From positions 57,358 to 121,357 of the forward strand of contig VEPN01000003.1 in NCBI GenBank assembly GCA_012026835.1: 64,000 nt of DNA, written 5' to 3'. The notes beneath the pieces are model-generated. The model was not told the DNA's origin and did not search any database. It saw only the letters and a program-made list of their open reading frames with translations. This stretch comes from Candidatus Methanoperedens sp. (lineage in GTDB: Archaea; Halobacteriota; Methanosarcinia; Methanosarcinales; Methanoperedenaceae). Each line of letters starts with the position of its first letter. Positions within the stretch are counted from its first letter, which is position 1. This document shows, in pieces, positions 8,634 to 17,196 of this stretch. The position numbers were made by a program, and so were the translations under genes.

Positions 8634-9765
8634 ATTTTCCGCCGCCTAATACTCCTTTATCCACGAAATCTATTAAAAGCCATCCGTCCCTTATAAAATC
8701 ACTTGCATCTCTCTCTAAACCGCTTAATATCTTGTCCTTTATTTCGTCCTTTATTATTGAAGATGGAAATCCTAATCTTACTGCCACTTCATGAGCCCTC
8801 ATAATCGTTTGCGGATAACCTAATACGGGATATGAATGCCTTGAATCCTTCGCAAGATAGCTGATTATGTCTTCAATTTCTCCTTCAGAATAAATTGGTT
8901 CTCCAGAGTTAAAATCTTTTGGGATTTCTAAAGTAACCAGAAGGTTGCTGTTCTTGGATAGTTTAACTATATAGATATCTCCAAATGCATAATCCAAAGG
9001 TTTTGATGACTCCGTTTTTAGCAGACCACTCCCACTCCATTTATAGGCCTTTAATTCCAACTCTAAAGGTATTTTAATATATCCTATTGAATCCGAAGGG
9101 ATTTTTTTCTCTAAGAATATTGCTGTAGATATTAAAGATAATATTGCTGAAGTTTTTGAAACTCCAACTAATTTTACATATTTTTTCTTTTCTTTCAAAA
9201 TTTTTTTTAGAATCGTTATGTAATTTGATGTATGTGTGGATTTTAAAACCTTAGACCTAAGTAACCCATCTTTTAATATTATTATTGGTTCATCCGAATC
9301 AGATGTTACCCTATCGAATATACAAGCCCATTCTGCAATTTCCATTAGCCCATTACTATCATTGAGAATATATGAGATATCACTAACTCCTGAAACATTT
9401 AAGAGTTTTGTGAATTTTTTTATTACGGGTATATTGTCAACATTTTCTATTACCACAGACATAGTCTGCTTTTGTTCGGGTATGTCACCATATCCACTTA
9501 TTTGAGGCACTACAAAACTTAATTTTATATTGCCATTAGAATCTGCAACGTCAACCAAGTTAATTTCAAATGGATTCAGGTTTATCTTCATACACCCCCC
9601 ATCTATTGCTTTGTAGGTAATAGATGCATAATCTCCAGCAATATCTATTTTCTTATATTTCAGAGTTTTAACTGCTTCTCTGAGCGAATTAAGCTTATCT
9701 CTTTGCATTTTTATTGCGTCCTCGATCCCAACAATACGCTCAAGAGAAGCATACATTCTATCCAT
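8626..9765 (-). CDS. NurA-domain nuclease, partner of HerA
   Basis: A 379-residue protein with the NurA (RNase H-like) layout: a first metal site AIDGGCMKI near residue 54, where the usual IDGS appears as IDGG, a second motif ILKDGLLRSK near 168, a conserved lysine in VGVSKTSA near 200, and the C-terminal YPQTIMRAHEVAVRLG near 320. NurA dimers sit on a HerA hexamer and degrade the DNA fed to them. It is the first gene of a two-gene operon with HerA (8-bp overlap). The N-terminal coiled region (LERIVGIEDAIKMQRDK) is typical. The Ser-to-Gly change in motif I keeps the catalytic Asp. Family assignment is by motif only. Confidence 0.72.
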   Translation of the reverse strand: MDRMYASLERIVGIEDAIKMQRDKLNSLREAVKTLKYKKIDIAGDYASITYKAIDGGCMKINLNPFEINLVDVADSNGNIKLSFVVPQISGYGDIPEQKQTMSVVIENVDNIPVIKKFTKLLNVSGVSDISYILNDSNGLMEIAEWACIFDRVTSDSDEPIIILKDGLLRSKVLKSTHTSNYITILKKILKEKKKYVKLVGVSKTSAILSLISTAIFLEKKIPSDSIGYIKIPLELELKAYKWSGSGLLKTESSKPLDYAFGDIYIVKLSKNSNLLVTLEIPKDFNSGEPIYSEGEIEDIISYLAKDSRHSYPVLGYPQTIMRAHEVAVRLGFPSSIIKDEIKDKILSGLERDASDFIRDGWLLIDFVDKGVLGGGKYD

Positions 9766-9790
9766 TTTTATATTTTCCTCTTTTTGTCTC

Positions 9791-9908
9791 TAAACCTTCT
9801 GATTAACAAATGTTTTTCCAGTACCAGGTCCAACAAGTACTCTTAAAGTGAGCCTGGATAAGCTGCTAAGTTCAAATGTGGAGGCTCTAAACCTTCATTC
9901 CATAACAT
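9791..9908 (-). pseudogene. Remnant of the N-terminus of a UvrD/Rep-type (SF1) helicase
   Basis: From an ATG at 9908 the minus strand reads GLEPPHLNLAAYPGS and then, after a frameshift near 9851-9858, LTLRVLVGPGTGKTF followed by a stop at 9791. This is the characteristic start of a UvrD-like helicase (a short Q-motif region and Walker A, LVGPGTGKTF). All later helicase motifs are absent. It lies directly upstream of the NurA gene in the same direction, so the island once carried a helicase gene, now reduced to about 39 codons. This piece is too short and broken to be functional. Confidence 0.6.
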
Positions 9909-10162
9909 ATTTAATCCCTCTATGTTTTTTAGTATCCACCATATGATACTAATTATAGTTAGCTCATAAGGGTTATTAATATTTAAGTTTAATGAAACTC
10001 AAATAAGGCTCTGTCAAGTTGTCGATTGTCAATATTATAATATTAAATAAATCATAAACAGTTGCTTTCTTAAAGCAGCGCTTTCCTTTTAACAACCGAA
10101 GACTTGATAGCACCCTTATTTTATTTAACTGTCAAATTTGGGCTATATTAAAAACCCGGAAT
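9909..10162. other. AT-rich intergenic spacer at right edge of island
   Basis: About 250 bp without a convincing gene. It contains a short hairpin (TGCTTT and AAAGCA around a 3-base loop at 10063-10077) and TATA-like sequences that may drive the NurA-HerA operon. Composition returns to that of the chromosomal background at about 10.1 kb, so the island probably ends here. No direct repeat matching the left border was recognised. Confidence 0.4.
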
Positions 10163-11620
10163 TCAGCCAGGCTTCTTAATATTAACATATTTCTCAATAA
10201 ATTGCCTGACCCCTGGAGGCATTTCCCCCTTCATCTGGTTTGCGAGGTAAGAATCATTAATCAGCAGCCTTGTGACATCTATCATGTAGTTTTTCTTGAA
10301 CTCGCTCAATTCATCTATCTTCGTAAGCTTTTCCATGTAAAATTCCCTGAAAGCCTTGAGAAGATGTTTATTAAGCTCTTCCCTCGTCATATTGTTGGGT
10401 TTGACTATCGGCTCAATAAGGTTGTACTTCGAATAATCGAATTCTTCAATATAAGGCGCAAGTTCAGGATATATATCTGAATACGGCCACGGGGCGATGG
10501 CAAGGAAGAATGCAAGGTCGGGATTATAGTACTGCGCCAGTTTTTGGGCTTTTTCAATTGACTCGGGGGTTTCATCGGGCATGCCGAGGACAAAAGACGT
10601 CTCCGAGATGATACCTGCATTATTGATAAGGTCAATTGCTTCTTTTGATTGCTCTATCTTAAGGTTCTTATTATAGCGGTCAAGCGTATCCTGGCTTGCC
10701 GATTCCGCACCAACGTAGATATGGAGGATTCCTGCTTTCGTATATTTGCCCATAATATCCTTATCCCTCAGGATATCATCCACCCTTGTTTCCATAAGTA
10801 TCTCAAGGTCAAGTTTTCTTTCAATAAGCATATCCAGGATTTTCTCCCATCTCTTGCGGTCAAACGTGGGAGTCTCATCCGCTATCATGGCCACATCTAC
10901 CCCATAAGTGCTGTTTAAGTACTCCAGTTCAGACACAAAATTCTCAGGACTGCGCGCTCTCCACTTCTCTTTCCAGAAAAGCCTCTGGGAGCAGAAAGTG
11001 CATTTCTGGGTGCAGCCCCGGGATGAACTCACGACCGCAAGCGTTGAGTTTTTCTTGGTCTTGAAGGAATAATCCTTCCACTCCACCAGGTTCCATGCGG
11101 CAGGCAGGATATCCAGGTTCGAGACAAGAGGCCTCTGTTTAGTAGCTATGATTTTTCCGTCCTTTACATAGGCGATTCCCGGAACGTTGAGGTCCTTTCC
11201 TCCAAAAATATGGTTAAGTAGCTCTGTTGTTGTAATCTCTCCCTCCCCGCGAATTATGAAATCTACGGAGTCGCCATCTTTTCGAAGTATTTCATCCCAG
11301 CAGAAGGTCGGGTGTATGCCCCCAAGAAGCGTAATTATCCCCTGATTTACCTCTTTTGCGGCCCTGAGAACATTTACTGCCTCAGAAAGGCTTGAAGTAT
11401 ATGCAGCAGTCCCGACAGCATCAGGGCAATAATCTGCTATGTATTTCCTGATGTCCTCTAAAGTATGGAATTTTGACATGGCATCGTATATCCTGACTTC
11501 ATGCCCTGCATTTTGCAGGCTGCCGGCAACATATACCATGCCAAGCGGCATCCACGTGCCTGCCGACTCAAGAACGCCGCAGTGATATGGGGGGGTTATT
11601 AAAAGAACTTTTTTTGACAT
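10163..11620 (-). CDS. B12-binding radical SAM protein
   Basis: A 485-residue protein with an N-terminal cobalamin-binding-like Rossmann domain (KVLLITPPYHCG at residues 4-15; LLGGIHPTFCW near 105) and a radical SAM domain whose cluster motif is GCTQKCTFC (C-x3-C-x2-C, near residue 205). The helix after it continues in BchE/Elp3-like fashion and VLGMPDETPESIEKA near 345 is the usual late motif. Such enzymes methylate or rearrange tetrapyrroles, lipids, peptides or antibiotics. Neighbours give no hint of substrate. It is monocistronic, with its promoter in the 11.62-11.74 kb spacer. No residue of the cluster is missing. Confidence 0.88.
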   Translation of the reverse strand: MSKKVLLITPPYHCGVLESAGTWMPLGMVYVAGSLQNAGHEVRIYDAMSKFHTLEDIRKYIADYCPDAVGTAAYTSSLSEAVNVLRAAKEVNQGIITLLGGIHPTFCWDEILRKDGDSVDFIIRGEGEITTTELLNHIFGGKDLNVPGIAYVKDGKIIATKQRPLVSNLDILPAAWNLVEWKDYSFKTKKNSTLAVVSSSRGCTQKCTFCSQRLFWKEKWRARSPENFVSELEYLNSTYGVDVAMIADETPTFDRKRWEKILDMLIERKLDLEILMETRVDDILRDKDIMGKYTKAGILHIYVGAESASQDTLDRYNKNLKIEQSKEAIDLINNAGIISETSFVLGMPDETPESIEKAQKLAQYYNPDLAFFLAIAPWPYSDIYPELAPYIEEFDYSKYNLIEPIVKPNNMTREELNKHLLKAFREFYMEKLTKIDELSEFKKNYMIDVTRLLINDSYLANQMKGEMPPGVRQFIEKYVNIKKPG

Positions 11621-11746
11621 TGCAACCTCTCAGATTGCTTTCTTTGATTTCAATTTCAAGCATGATCCTATCCATTTGATTTATGGTGATAATACTCTCA
11701 TATATAAATTATCTTTGTTTTGAAATGTTACAATGTTTATATAAAC

Positions 11747-12394
11747 CTACTCATCCATCATCGCCCTTGAGTCCACGGCGATTGCCCCGCTCTCATTCAC
11801 AATCAGCGGATTAATGTCAAGCTCGATAATGTTTTCTTTCTTGGCCATGTCCGATACCGATACCAAAACACGCACAATAGCATCAATATCAGCGGGTCTC
11901 TTTCCCCGTATCCCTTTAAGTATCGGGTATCCCTTTATTTCGGATATCATTTCAAGGGCTTCTTTCCCGTCAATCGGCGTAACCCTGAACGAGACATCCC
12001 TGTAAACTTCAACGAATATCCCGCCAAGGCCGAACATCAGTGCATGGCCGAACTGCGCATCCTTCTTCAGGCCCACAATGACCTCATGACCTGGCCTGGC
12101 CATCTGCTGCACAAGGACACCTTCTATTTTCGCACCCGGAACCGCTTTTTTGATCTGAGATATCATTTTATTGTATGCTGGCCTGACGTATTCCCTTTCT
12201 ATGTTCAGCATCACCCCGCCTACATCGCTTTTATGAGAAATATCGGATGAAGAAATCTTCATAGCGACAGGGGTTCCTATGTTCAATGCAATCGCAAGGG
12301 CTTCATCTGCGCTCCGGGCGATGTTCTCTTTTGTTACAGGTATCCCGTATTTTGAAAGAAGTTCTTTTGCCTCATGCTCCGTAAGAATCCTCAT
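11747..12394 (-). CDS. acdB: ADP-forming acyl-CoA synthetase, beta (ATP-grasp) subunit
   Basis: A 215-residue ATP-grasp domain that, with the alpha subunit encoded just upstream, converts acyl-CoA, ADP and phosphate into acid, CoA and ATP. It shows LSKYGIPVTKE near 13-23, PVAMKISSSDISHKSDVGG near 38-55, the GVLVQQMARPGHEVIVG block and the ELDINPLIVNE C-terminal metal/ATP motif. The gene starts 4 bp inside the end of the alpha gene. Alpha and beta are separate, as in hyperthermophilic and some methanogenic archaea, not fused as in other relatives. Together with the dehydrogenase at 13.8 kb it suggests energy gain from amino-acid-derived acyl-CoA, or the reverse reaction. Confidence 0.88.
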   Translation of the reverse strand: MRILTEHEAKELLSKYGIPVTKENIARSADEALAIALNIGTPVAMKISSSDISHKSDVGGVMLNIEREYVRPAYNKMISQIKKAVPGAKIEGVLVQQMARPGHEVIVGLKKDAQFGHALMFGLGGIFVEVYRDVSFRVTPIDGKEALEMISEIKGYPILKGIRGKRPADIDAIVRVLVSVSDMAKKENIIELDINPLIVNESGAIAVDSRAMMDE

Positions 12395-13779
12395 ATAATC
12401 CCCCCATTATCGTTATCTGCTCCAATCTTTACATTTTTAAGAAATTCCCTGTGCCTCACAAGCGCAGAAAGCGCCTTCACTGCTCTTTCGGGTACTGGAT
12501 AATTTGGTATACAGCCGCTTTTTAATATCTCCACACCTTCTTCCATACCTGCCCCACCCATCCAGCATGCGATTACAGGTTTTTTATTCTTGTGTTTCAT
12601 TTCGACCACCGCTTCAGCCGGAGGTATCGAGTTCGACATAAGTGTGTGCACATAAATTACAATAATAGAATCCACATTCGGGTCTTCGCGAAGCGCCTGT
12701 ATGGTTTCCTTATATATCTCATAAGAAACCGTTCCTGCCGTATCTACAGGATTTGAACTTGATGCAAACCCCGGTATCTTACTTTTTATTCTTTCCCGCG
12801 TATCATCCTTCAGGTCCGCTATATTTATCCCCTGCCTTTCACATTCATCAGCAGCCACTATTGATGCCCCGCCCCCGTTTGAAAGGATTGCAACGTTATT
12901 CCCTTCAGGGAGAGGCTGGCATGAAAATGCAAGCGCGGCATCAAAAAGATCATCGATATCATCCACCCGCAATATCCCTGCCTGCCTGAATGCTGCTGAA
13001 TATACCTCATCAGAACCCGCAATCGAACCTGTATGGGAGAAAACCGCCTTTGCACCCCTTTTTGACCTTCCTGTCTTGATAGCAACGATAGGTTTCCTGA
13101 TACGCCGCGCAGCTTCTATAAAAATCCTGCCTCGCTTTATCCCTTCAATGTACATCGCTATGACCCCTGTTGACGGGTCGTTACCCAAGTACTCTATGAG
13201 GTCAACATCGTCCGTATCTGCCTTGTTGCCTGTGCTTATCACTTTGCAGAGGCCGATCTCAGTACCGATTGTCCACTCGGCAAGCGCAAGACCAAGGGAA
13301 CCGCTCTGGGTTATAAAAGAAATAGAGCCCGGGCGCGGAAGCCTTCCTATGATACTTGCATTAAGCCTTGCAGGCTCGTTAACGATACCAAGAGTATTTG
13401 GCCCGATCATGCGCATCCCGTATTTCCTTACAGTTGATACAAGCTCCTTTTCAAGAAGAGCCCCTGCATCCCCGGTTTCGCTGAAGCCCGCTGTTATGAC
13501 AATCAATCCCTTGACCCCTTTTTTTCCGCAATTCCCAACCACAGAGATAACATATTTTGCAGGCACGATAATCATTGCCATATCCACATCTCCCGGAACA
13601 TCCAGGATAGAGGGATATGATGTCACGCCCTGTATGACAGTCTCATTGGGATTAACAGGATATACGTTCCCTTTAAAGCTGCTTAATAAATTCTTCAGTA
13701 TCCTTCCGCCCCATTTCGTCTCATTGCCTGATGCCCCGATAACAGCTACTGCTCCGGGTTCAAATATTTTTGAAAGCAT
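12391..13779 (-). CDS. acdA: ADP-forming acyl-CoA synthetase, alpha subunit
   Basis: A 462-residue subunit with an N-terminal CoA-binding Rossmann domain (AVIGASGNETKWGG near 11-24), a succinyl-CoA-ligase-like domain with the phosphohistidine in AVFSHTGSIAG near residue 256, and a third domain around LSNGGGASIVAADECER. The histidine shuttles phosphate between the CoA thioester site and the beta subunit. It is the middle gene of dehydrogenase-acdA-acdB, 3 bp after the dehydrogenase stop. The preferred acid (acetate, isovalerate, arylacetate) cannot be read from sequence. Confidence 0.9.
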   Translation of the reverse strand: MLSKIFEPGAVAVIGASGNETKWGGRILKNLLSSFKGNVYPVNPNETVIQGVTSYPSILDVPGDVDMAMIIVPAKYVISVVGNCGKKGVKGLIVITAGFSETGDAGALLEKELVSTVRKYGMRMIGPNTLGIVNEPARLNASIIGRLPRPGSISFITQSGSLGLALAEWTIGTEIGLCKVISTGNKADTDDVDLIEYLGNDPSTGVIAMYIEGIKRGRIFIEAARRIRKPIVAIKTGRSKRGAKAVFSHTGSIAGSDEVYSAAFRQAGILRVDDIDDLFDAALAFSCQPLPEGNNVAILSNGGGASIVAADECERQGINIADLKDDTRERIKSKIPGFASSSNPVDTAGTVSYEIYKETIQALREDPNVDSIIVIYVHTLMSNSIPPAEAVVEMKHKNKKPVIACWMGGAGMEEGVEILKSGCIPNYPVPERAVKALSALVRHREFLKNVKIGADNDNGGII

Positions 13780-13782
13780 TTT

Positions 13783-14892
13783 TCACATCCATTCCCTGTA
13801 TCTCATGGCTTTCTGCACTCTTTGTTTTGCTATATCGATTGCTGTTTCCCTCGGATACCTTTTTTCACTGTACACCTTATCCAGGATTTGTTTTGTGTTC
13901 CTGCGAATGGTGCTTTTGATCCTTTCGAACGCCGCCGCTTCAGTACCGCCGTGGTATTCGACAGCAGCTGTAATCACCCCTCCGGCATTGGCCACAAAAT
14001 CAGGGATAACAAGGATCCCCCTGTCATGAAGCATTTTTTCCGCAGCTTCAGAAATTGGGATATTCGCCCCCTCGATCACTAATTTAGCATCAAGAACATC
14101 GGAGTTTGCTTCTGTGATAACATCAGGCCGGGCAGCAGGGATGAAAATATCAGTGCTTATCATAAGCAGGTCAGTTGCTTTCATTACTTCACCATCCTTA
14201 TAATTAATTACAGAGCCAGCTGCTTCCTTTATTCGTATCAGTTCCTCAATATCCAGGCCCTTTTGGTTATAGATAGTACCCTTTGAGTCGCTTGCGGCAA
14301 TAAGGTTCACCCCTTTTTCAGCAAGCAGCCTTGCTGCTGGTTTTCCCACATTCCCGAACCCTTCGATAGTAAGGCGGGCCCCGTTAAGGTCAAGATTAAT
14401 ATACTCGTTTGCCACGGCTGTGCATTCTGCAAGTCCGTATCCTGTTGCACCTACCTCATCAAGAGGTATTCCCCCAAGCTCCCGCGGAAGGCCGACTGAC
14501 CGGGCTATTTCATCATATATATACGCCATGCTCGCTTCATCAGTACCCATATCAGGACCAGGAATATATTCTTCAAGGTTCTTAATCCCCCGGGCAAAAG
14601 TCCTGATGACCTGCTCCTTATTTACCGTTTTTGGATCGGCAATAATCCCTGATTTCCCGCCCCCGTGAGGCAGGCTCGCCATCGCGTTCTTATAAGTCAT
14701 CGCACGGGATAGCCGGAAAACTTCCGAAGTAGTCACGTCCGGCGCCATCCGTACGCCCCCTATGGCGGGACCCGCGGCTACATTATCAATGACAACGATA
14801 GCTCTCATTCGTGTTCTGGGCTCGTATATATGGATTATTTTTTCAGGCCCGACCTCGTCTGTATATTTGAATAGTTCTTCGGTTATTTCCAT
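13783..14892 (-). CDS. Glu/Leu/Phe/Val dehydrogenase family protein
   Basis: A 369-residue amino-acid dehydrogenase that would oxidatively deaminate an amino acid to its 2-oxo acid with NAD(P). PAIGGVRMAPDVTTSEV, the catalytic/substrate lysine region LPHGGGKSGI near 90-99, GPDMGTDEASM and the Rossmann GFGNVGKPAARLL near 195 are all present. The short length and GGVRM start resemble leucine/phenylalanine dehydrogenases more than hexameric glutamate dehydrogenase. As first gene of an operon with acdA and acdB it probably feeds 2-oxo acids to an oxidoreductase whose acyl-CoA product is used by the synthetase. Confidence 0.85.
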   Translation of the reverse strand: MEITEELFKYTDEVGPEKIIHIYEPRTRMRAIVVIDNVAAGPAIGGVRMAPDVTTSEVFRLSRAMTYKNAMASLPHGGGKSGIIADPKTVNKEQVIRTFARGIKNLEEYIPGPDMGTDEASMAYIYDEIARSVGLPRELGGIPLDEVGATGYGLAECTAVANEYINLDLNGARLTIEGFGNVGKPAARLLAEKGVNLIAASDSKGTIYNQKGLDIEELIRIKEAAGSVINYKDGEVMKATDLLMISTDIFIPAARPDVITEANSDVLDAKLVIEGANIPISEAAEKMLHDRGILVIPDFVANAGGVITAAVEYHGGTEAAAFERIKSTIRRNTKQILDKVYSEKRYPRETAIDIAKQRVQKAMRYREWM

Positions 14893-14991
14893 TTTATTTT
14901 CCCTCCCGAGGGTTAATATTTTGTTTGGTAGTTAATTAAGATTGTGATATTGGTAAATTTTATAACTGGATGATTCATATAAGCATGATTA

Positions 14992-15612
14992 ATGATAAAA
15001 AAATGTCCGAACCATGGAATTTTCAGGGGTGAAGCATGCGCATGTGGTGAGGCGGGAATCCTGATACTGGATGATGAGAAAACCGAAAAGCTCGGACGTT
15101 TCATCTCAGGTGCGCTGCGGCATTTCCCGGATGATCTTGGCCTTGCGATGAACCAGCATGGATGGGTCGATGTGGATGTACTGTGCGATGCCATGCGGAC
15201 ACGATACAAATGGGCCAACAAAGACAAACTTTTTTCGATGATTGAATCCGATGAAAAGAAAAGATATGAACTGCAGGGAAGGAAGATCCGTGCAAGGTAC
15301 GGTCATTCCGTAATGGTTGACCTTGATTACCCCGAAAATACCAATCCCCTGCTTTATTATGGCGCAAGCCGCGAGGAAGTGGATATCCTGCTTGAGAAGG
15401 GAATAAGGCCTATGAAACAAAGATATGTCCATTTAAGTACCAGTGTGGAGAAGGCCAGGGAAGTGGCAAATATCCACACCGATGACCCGGTATTGATACT
15501 CATAAATGCAAAAGAGGCGCAGGATAATGGGGTACGGATGCTTACTGCCAATGAGAACATAGTTCTTTCTGAAGAAATACCACCCCAATATTTGAGTATT
15601 GTTCAAACCTGA
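14992..15612 (+). CDS. kptA: RNA 2'-phosphotransferase (Tpt1/KptA family)
   Basis: A 206-residue enzyme that transfers an internal 2'-phosphate from RNA to NAD, giving ADP-ribose 1'',2''-cyclic phosphate and nicotinamide. The N-terminus carries a small Cys/His knuckle (CPNHG and CACG, Cys5, Cys16 and Cys18), common in archaeal members. Tpt1 motifs follow: ISGALRHFPDDLGL (Arg43-His44), GRKIRARYGHS (Arg/His near 98-105), PLLYYGAS and RYVHLSTS near 144. Archaeal tRNA splicing does not leave a 2'-phosphate, so its in vivo substrate is uncertain. The last 10 bp overlap the convergent HAD gene. Confidence 0.92.
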   Translation: MIKKCPNHGIFRGEACACGEAGILILDDEKTEKLGRFISGALRHFPDDLGLAMNQHGWVDVDVLCDAMRTRYKWANKDKLFSMIESDEKKRYELQGRKIRARYGHSVMVDLDYPENTNPLLYYGASREEVDILLEKGIRPMKQRYVHLSTSVEKAREVANIHTDDPVLILINAKEAQDNGVRMLTANENIVLSEEIPPQYLSIVQT

Positions 15613-16409
15613 AATTCTTTTGCAACAATATCAACAATCTCTTTAATATCCCTGATCACGATATCGGCTTCTTCGCAAAGAAGAGGCGGGCACTTGCCTG
15701 TCTGCTGGATGGAAATTACACCAAGGTCGGCAGCGCGCATTGCAAGAATATCGTTAATCCCATCCCCTACCATAATCACTTTATCATGATCTCGCTTCAA
15801 CCGTTTTACTATCTCTTCTTTTTTCTTTGGCGTGGATATCTCAAACACACATTCAAGAGGCACGCACACATTTTGCGCAAGAGGCGACAGGTTGCGCATA
15901 CTATCGCCTGATGCGATATATACGCTGACACCTTTTTCAAGAAGGGTTTTTATTACATACTGAGTATTGGAGTAAATTTTGCCGCCTGTACAGATAACAT
16001 AAGGTATGCTTTTTGTATCAACGTCAATAATCAACCCGACACCCATATAGAAAATATTCTTGCACCTCTTTCTAACAACAGCCATCACGTCCTGCAGGTC
16101 TCTCATTGAAGCTCTTGTATCATTCTCGACCACTGATAAGACGGTCGTTCTTTCTATCTGGGCTCTTGAGCACCCGACTTCGATATCGATATTGTATTTC
16201 CTGATAAAATCCGAGATTAGCATATCAGGCGGGCAGTTACATAGCTTATTTGAATCCACCTGCATTACAAGAAGAGCGCAGTACGGTTTTTTCCCGACAA
16301 GTTCAGTTGATACTACTTCATCAAGGAACCCGCCGGTTTTTATATTCTTTGCGACGCGATACATCCTGAGAAGCGTTCCTGCACTATCAAACACCACAGC
16401 GATTTTCAT
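15603..16409 (-). CDS. HAD-superfamily protein resembling the soluble part of P-type ATPases
   Basis: A 268-residue HAD hydrolase. The nucleophile motif is VVFDSAGTLL (Asp8), where the second Asp of normal HAD phosphatases is replaced, as in P-type ATPases that have DKTGT. The metal motif VMVGDGINDILAMRAADLG near residue 218 is also P-type-like. YIASGDSMRNLSPLA near 165 provides motif II. No membrane helices are present. A Cys-containing insert (CNCPPDML near 58) sits in the cap region. It is convergent with kptA. The role is unknown; a small-molecule or protein phosphatase or a regulatory domain are possible. Confidence 0.75.
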   Translation of the reverse strand: MKIAVVFDSAGTLLRMYRVAKNIKTGGFLDEVVSTELVGKKPYCALLVMQVDSNKLCNCPPDMLISDFIRKYNIDIEVGCSRAQIERTTVLSVVENDTRASMRDLQDVMAVVRKRCKNIFYMGVGLIIDVDTKSIPYVICTGGKIYSNTQYVIKTLLEKGVSVYIASGDSMRNLSPLAQNVCVPLECVFEISTPKKKEEIVKRLKRDHDKVIMVGDGINDILAMRAADLGVISIQQTGKCPPLLCEEADIVIRDIKEIVDIVAKEFQV

Positions 16410-16440
16410 GAGCTATTAAGGGTTTTTATATATAATTAAA

Positions 16441-17196
16441 TTATCTCAATAAAATATCTGCTATATTTGCCAGTTCCTGCGGGGACAGGTTTTCAGCCCT
16501 TTTTTCAAGAAGGCCGGCAGGGAGTTTTTCCAGTAAGATATCAATATCTTTTATGCCGAGCAATCCTGCGTTATTCGATATTGCATTCCTGAGTTTTTTT
16601 CTTCTCTGTGAGAATACGGCATTGATGAATCTCATGAAAAAATCCTTGTCTTTAACTTCATATTGTGCAGGCTGCGGCTTCATCTCTATTATTGCAGAGC
16701 GAACATCGGGCTGGGAACTGAATGCCGTTCTTGGTACAGTTTCAAGGATTTTCACATCCGCATAATACTGGACTGCAATAGAGAGCCTGCCATAATCATC
16801 AGTGTTATGTAAAGCGACCATTCTTTTTGCATATTCATACTGGTACATGAGAATACCAAGATCGAATTTGCATTTCAGCAGTTTAAATGTGACAGGAGAA
16901 GAGATGGAATAAGGCAGATTGGAAATAACTTTATTGAAAAACGGGAATTCTATCTTCAGGACATCTCCTGTTATGACTTCAACGTTTTCCCACCTGTGAA
17001 GTGATACTGCAAGCTCAGGATCGGCCTCGATCGCTATCACTTTTCCGGCTTTTTTTGCAAGTTCGCCTGTGAGGTTCCCGTACCCTGCCCCGATTTCCAA
17101 TACGATATCGGATTTATCCAGCCTTCCGTACACGACAATCCTGTTAAGGACATTCTCATCTATTAAAAAATGCTGGTCCCGTTTATACCATTTCAT
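16441..17196 (-). CDS. ksgA: 16S rRNA (adenine-N6,N6)-dimethyltransferase RsmA/KsgA
   Basis: A 251-residue SAM-dependent methyltransferase that dimethylates the two adjacent adenines in the 3' terminal hairpin of 16S rRNA during small-subunit maturation. KRDQHFLIDENVLNRIV opens the protein, VLEIGAGYGNLTGELA is the SAM motif I, and VISNLPYSISSPVTFKLL near 90 contains the catalytic NLPY. The C-terminal helical domain has FSQRRKKLRNAI. It is the last gene of the conserved archaeal rpl21e-rpoF-DUF655-ksgA operon and overlaps DUF655 by 4 bp. Confidence 0.95.
   Translation of the reverse strand: MKWYKRDQHFLIDENVLNRIVVYGRLDKSDIVLEIGAGYGNLTGELAKKAGKVIAIEADPELAVSLHRWENVEVITGDVLKIEFPFFNKVISNLPYSISSPVTFKLLKCKFDLGILMYQYEYAKRMVALHNTDDYGRLSIAVQYYADVKILETVPRTAFSSQPDVRSAIIEMKPQPAQYEVKDKDFFMRFINAVFSQRRKKLRNAISNNAGLLGIKDIDILLEKLPAGLLEKRAENLSPQELANIADILLR

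Noticed and set aside
10006..10030. GGCTCTGTCAAGTTGTCGAT as a possible insertion-sequence end
   Set aside because: No matching inverted partner or target duplication was found nearby.
13076..14029. 317-codon plus-strand frame opposite acdA and the amino-acid dehydrogenase
   Set aside because: It is antisense to two well-conserved genes and its translation has no domain logic.
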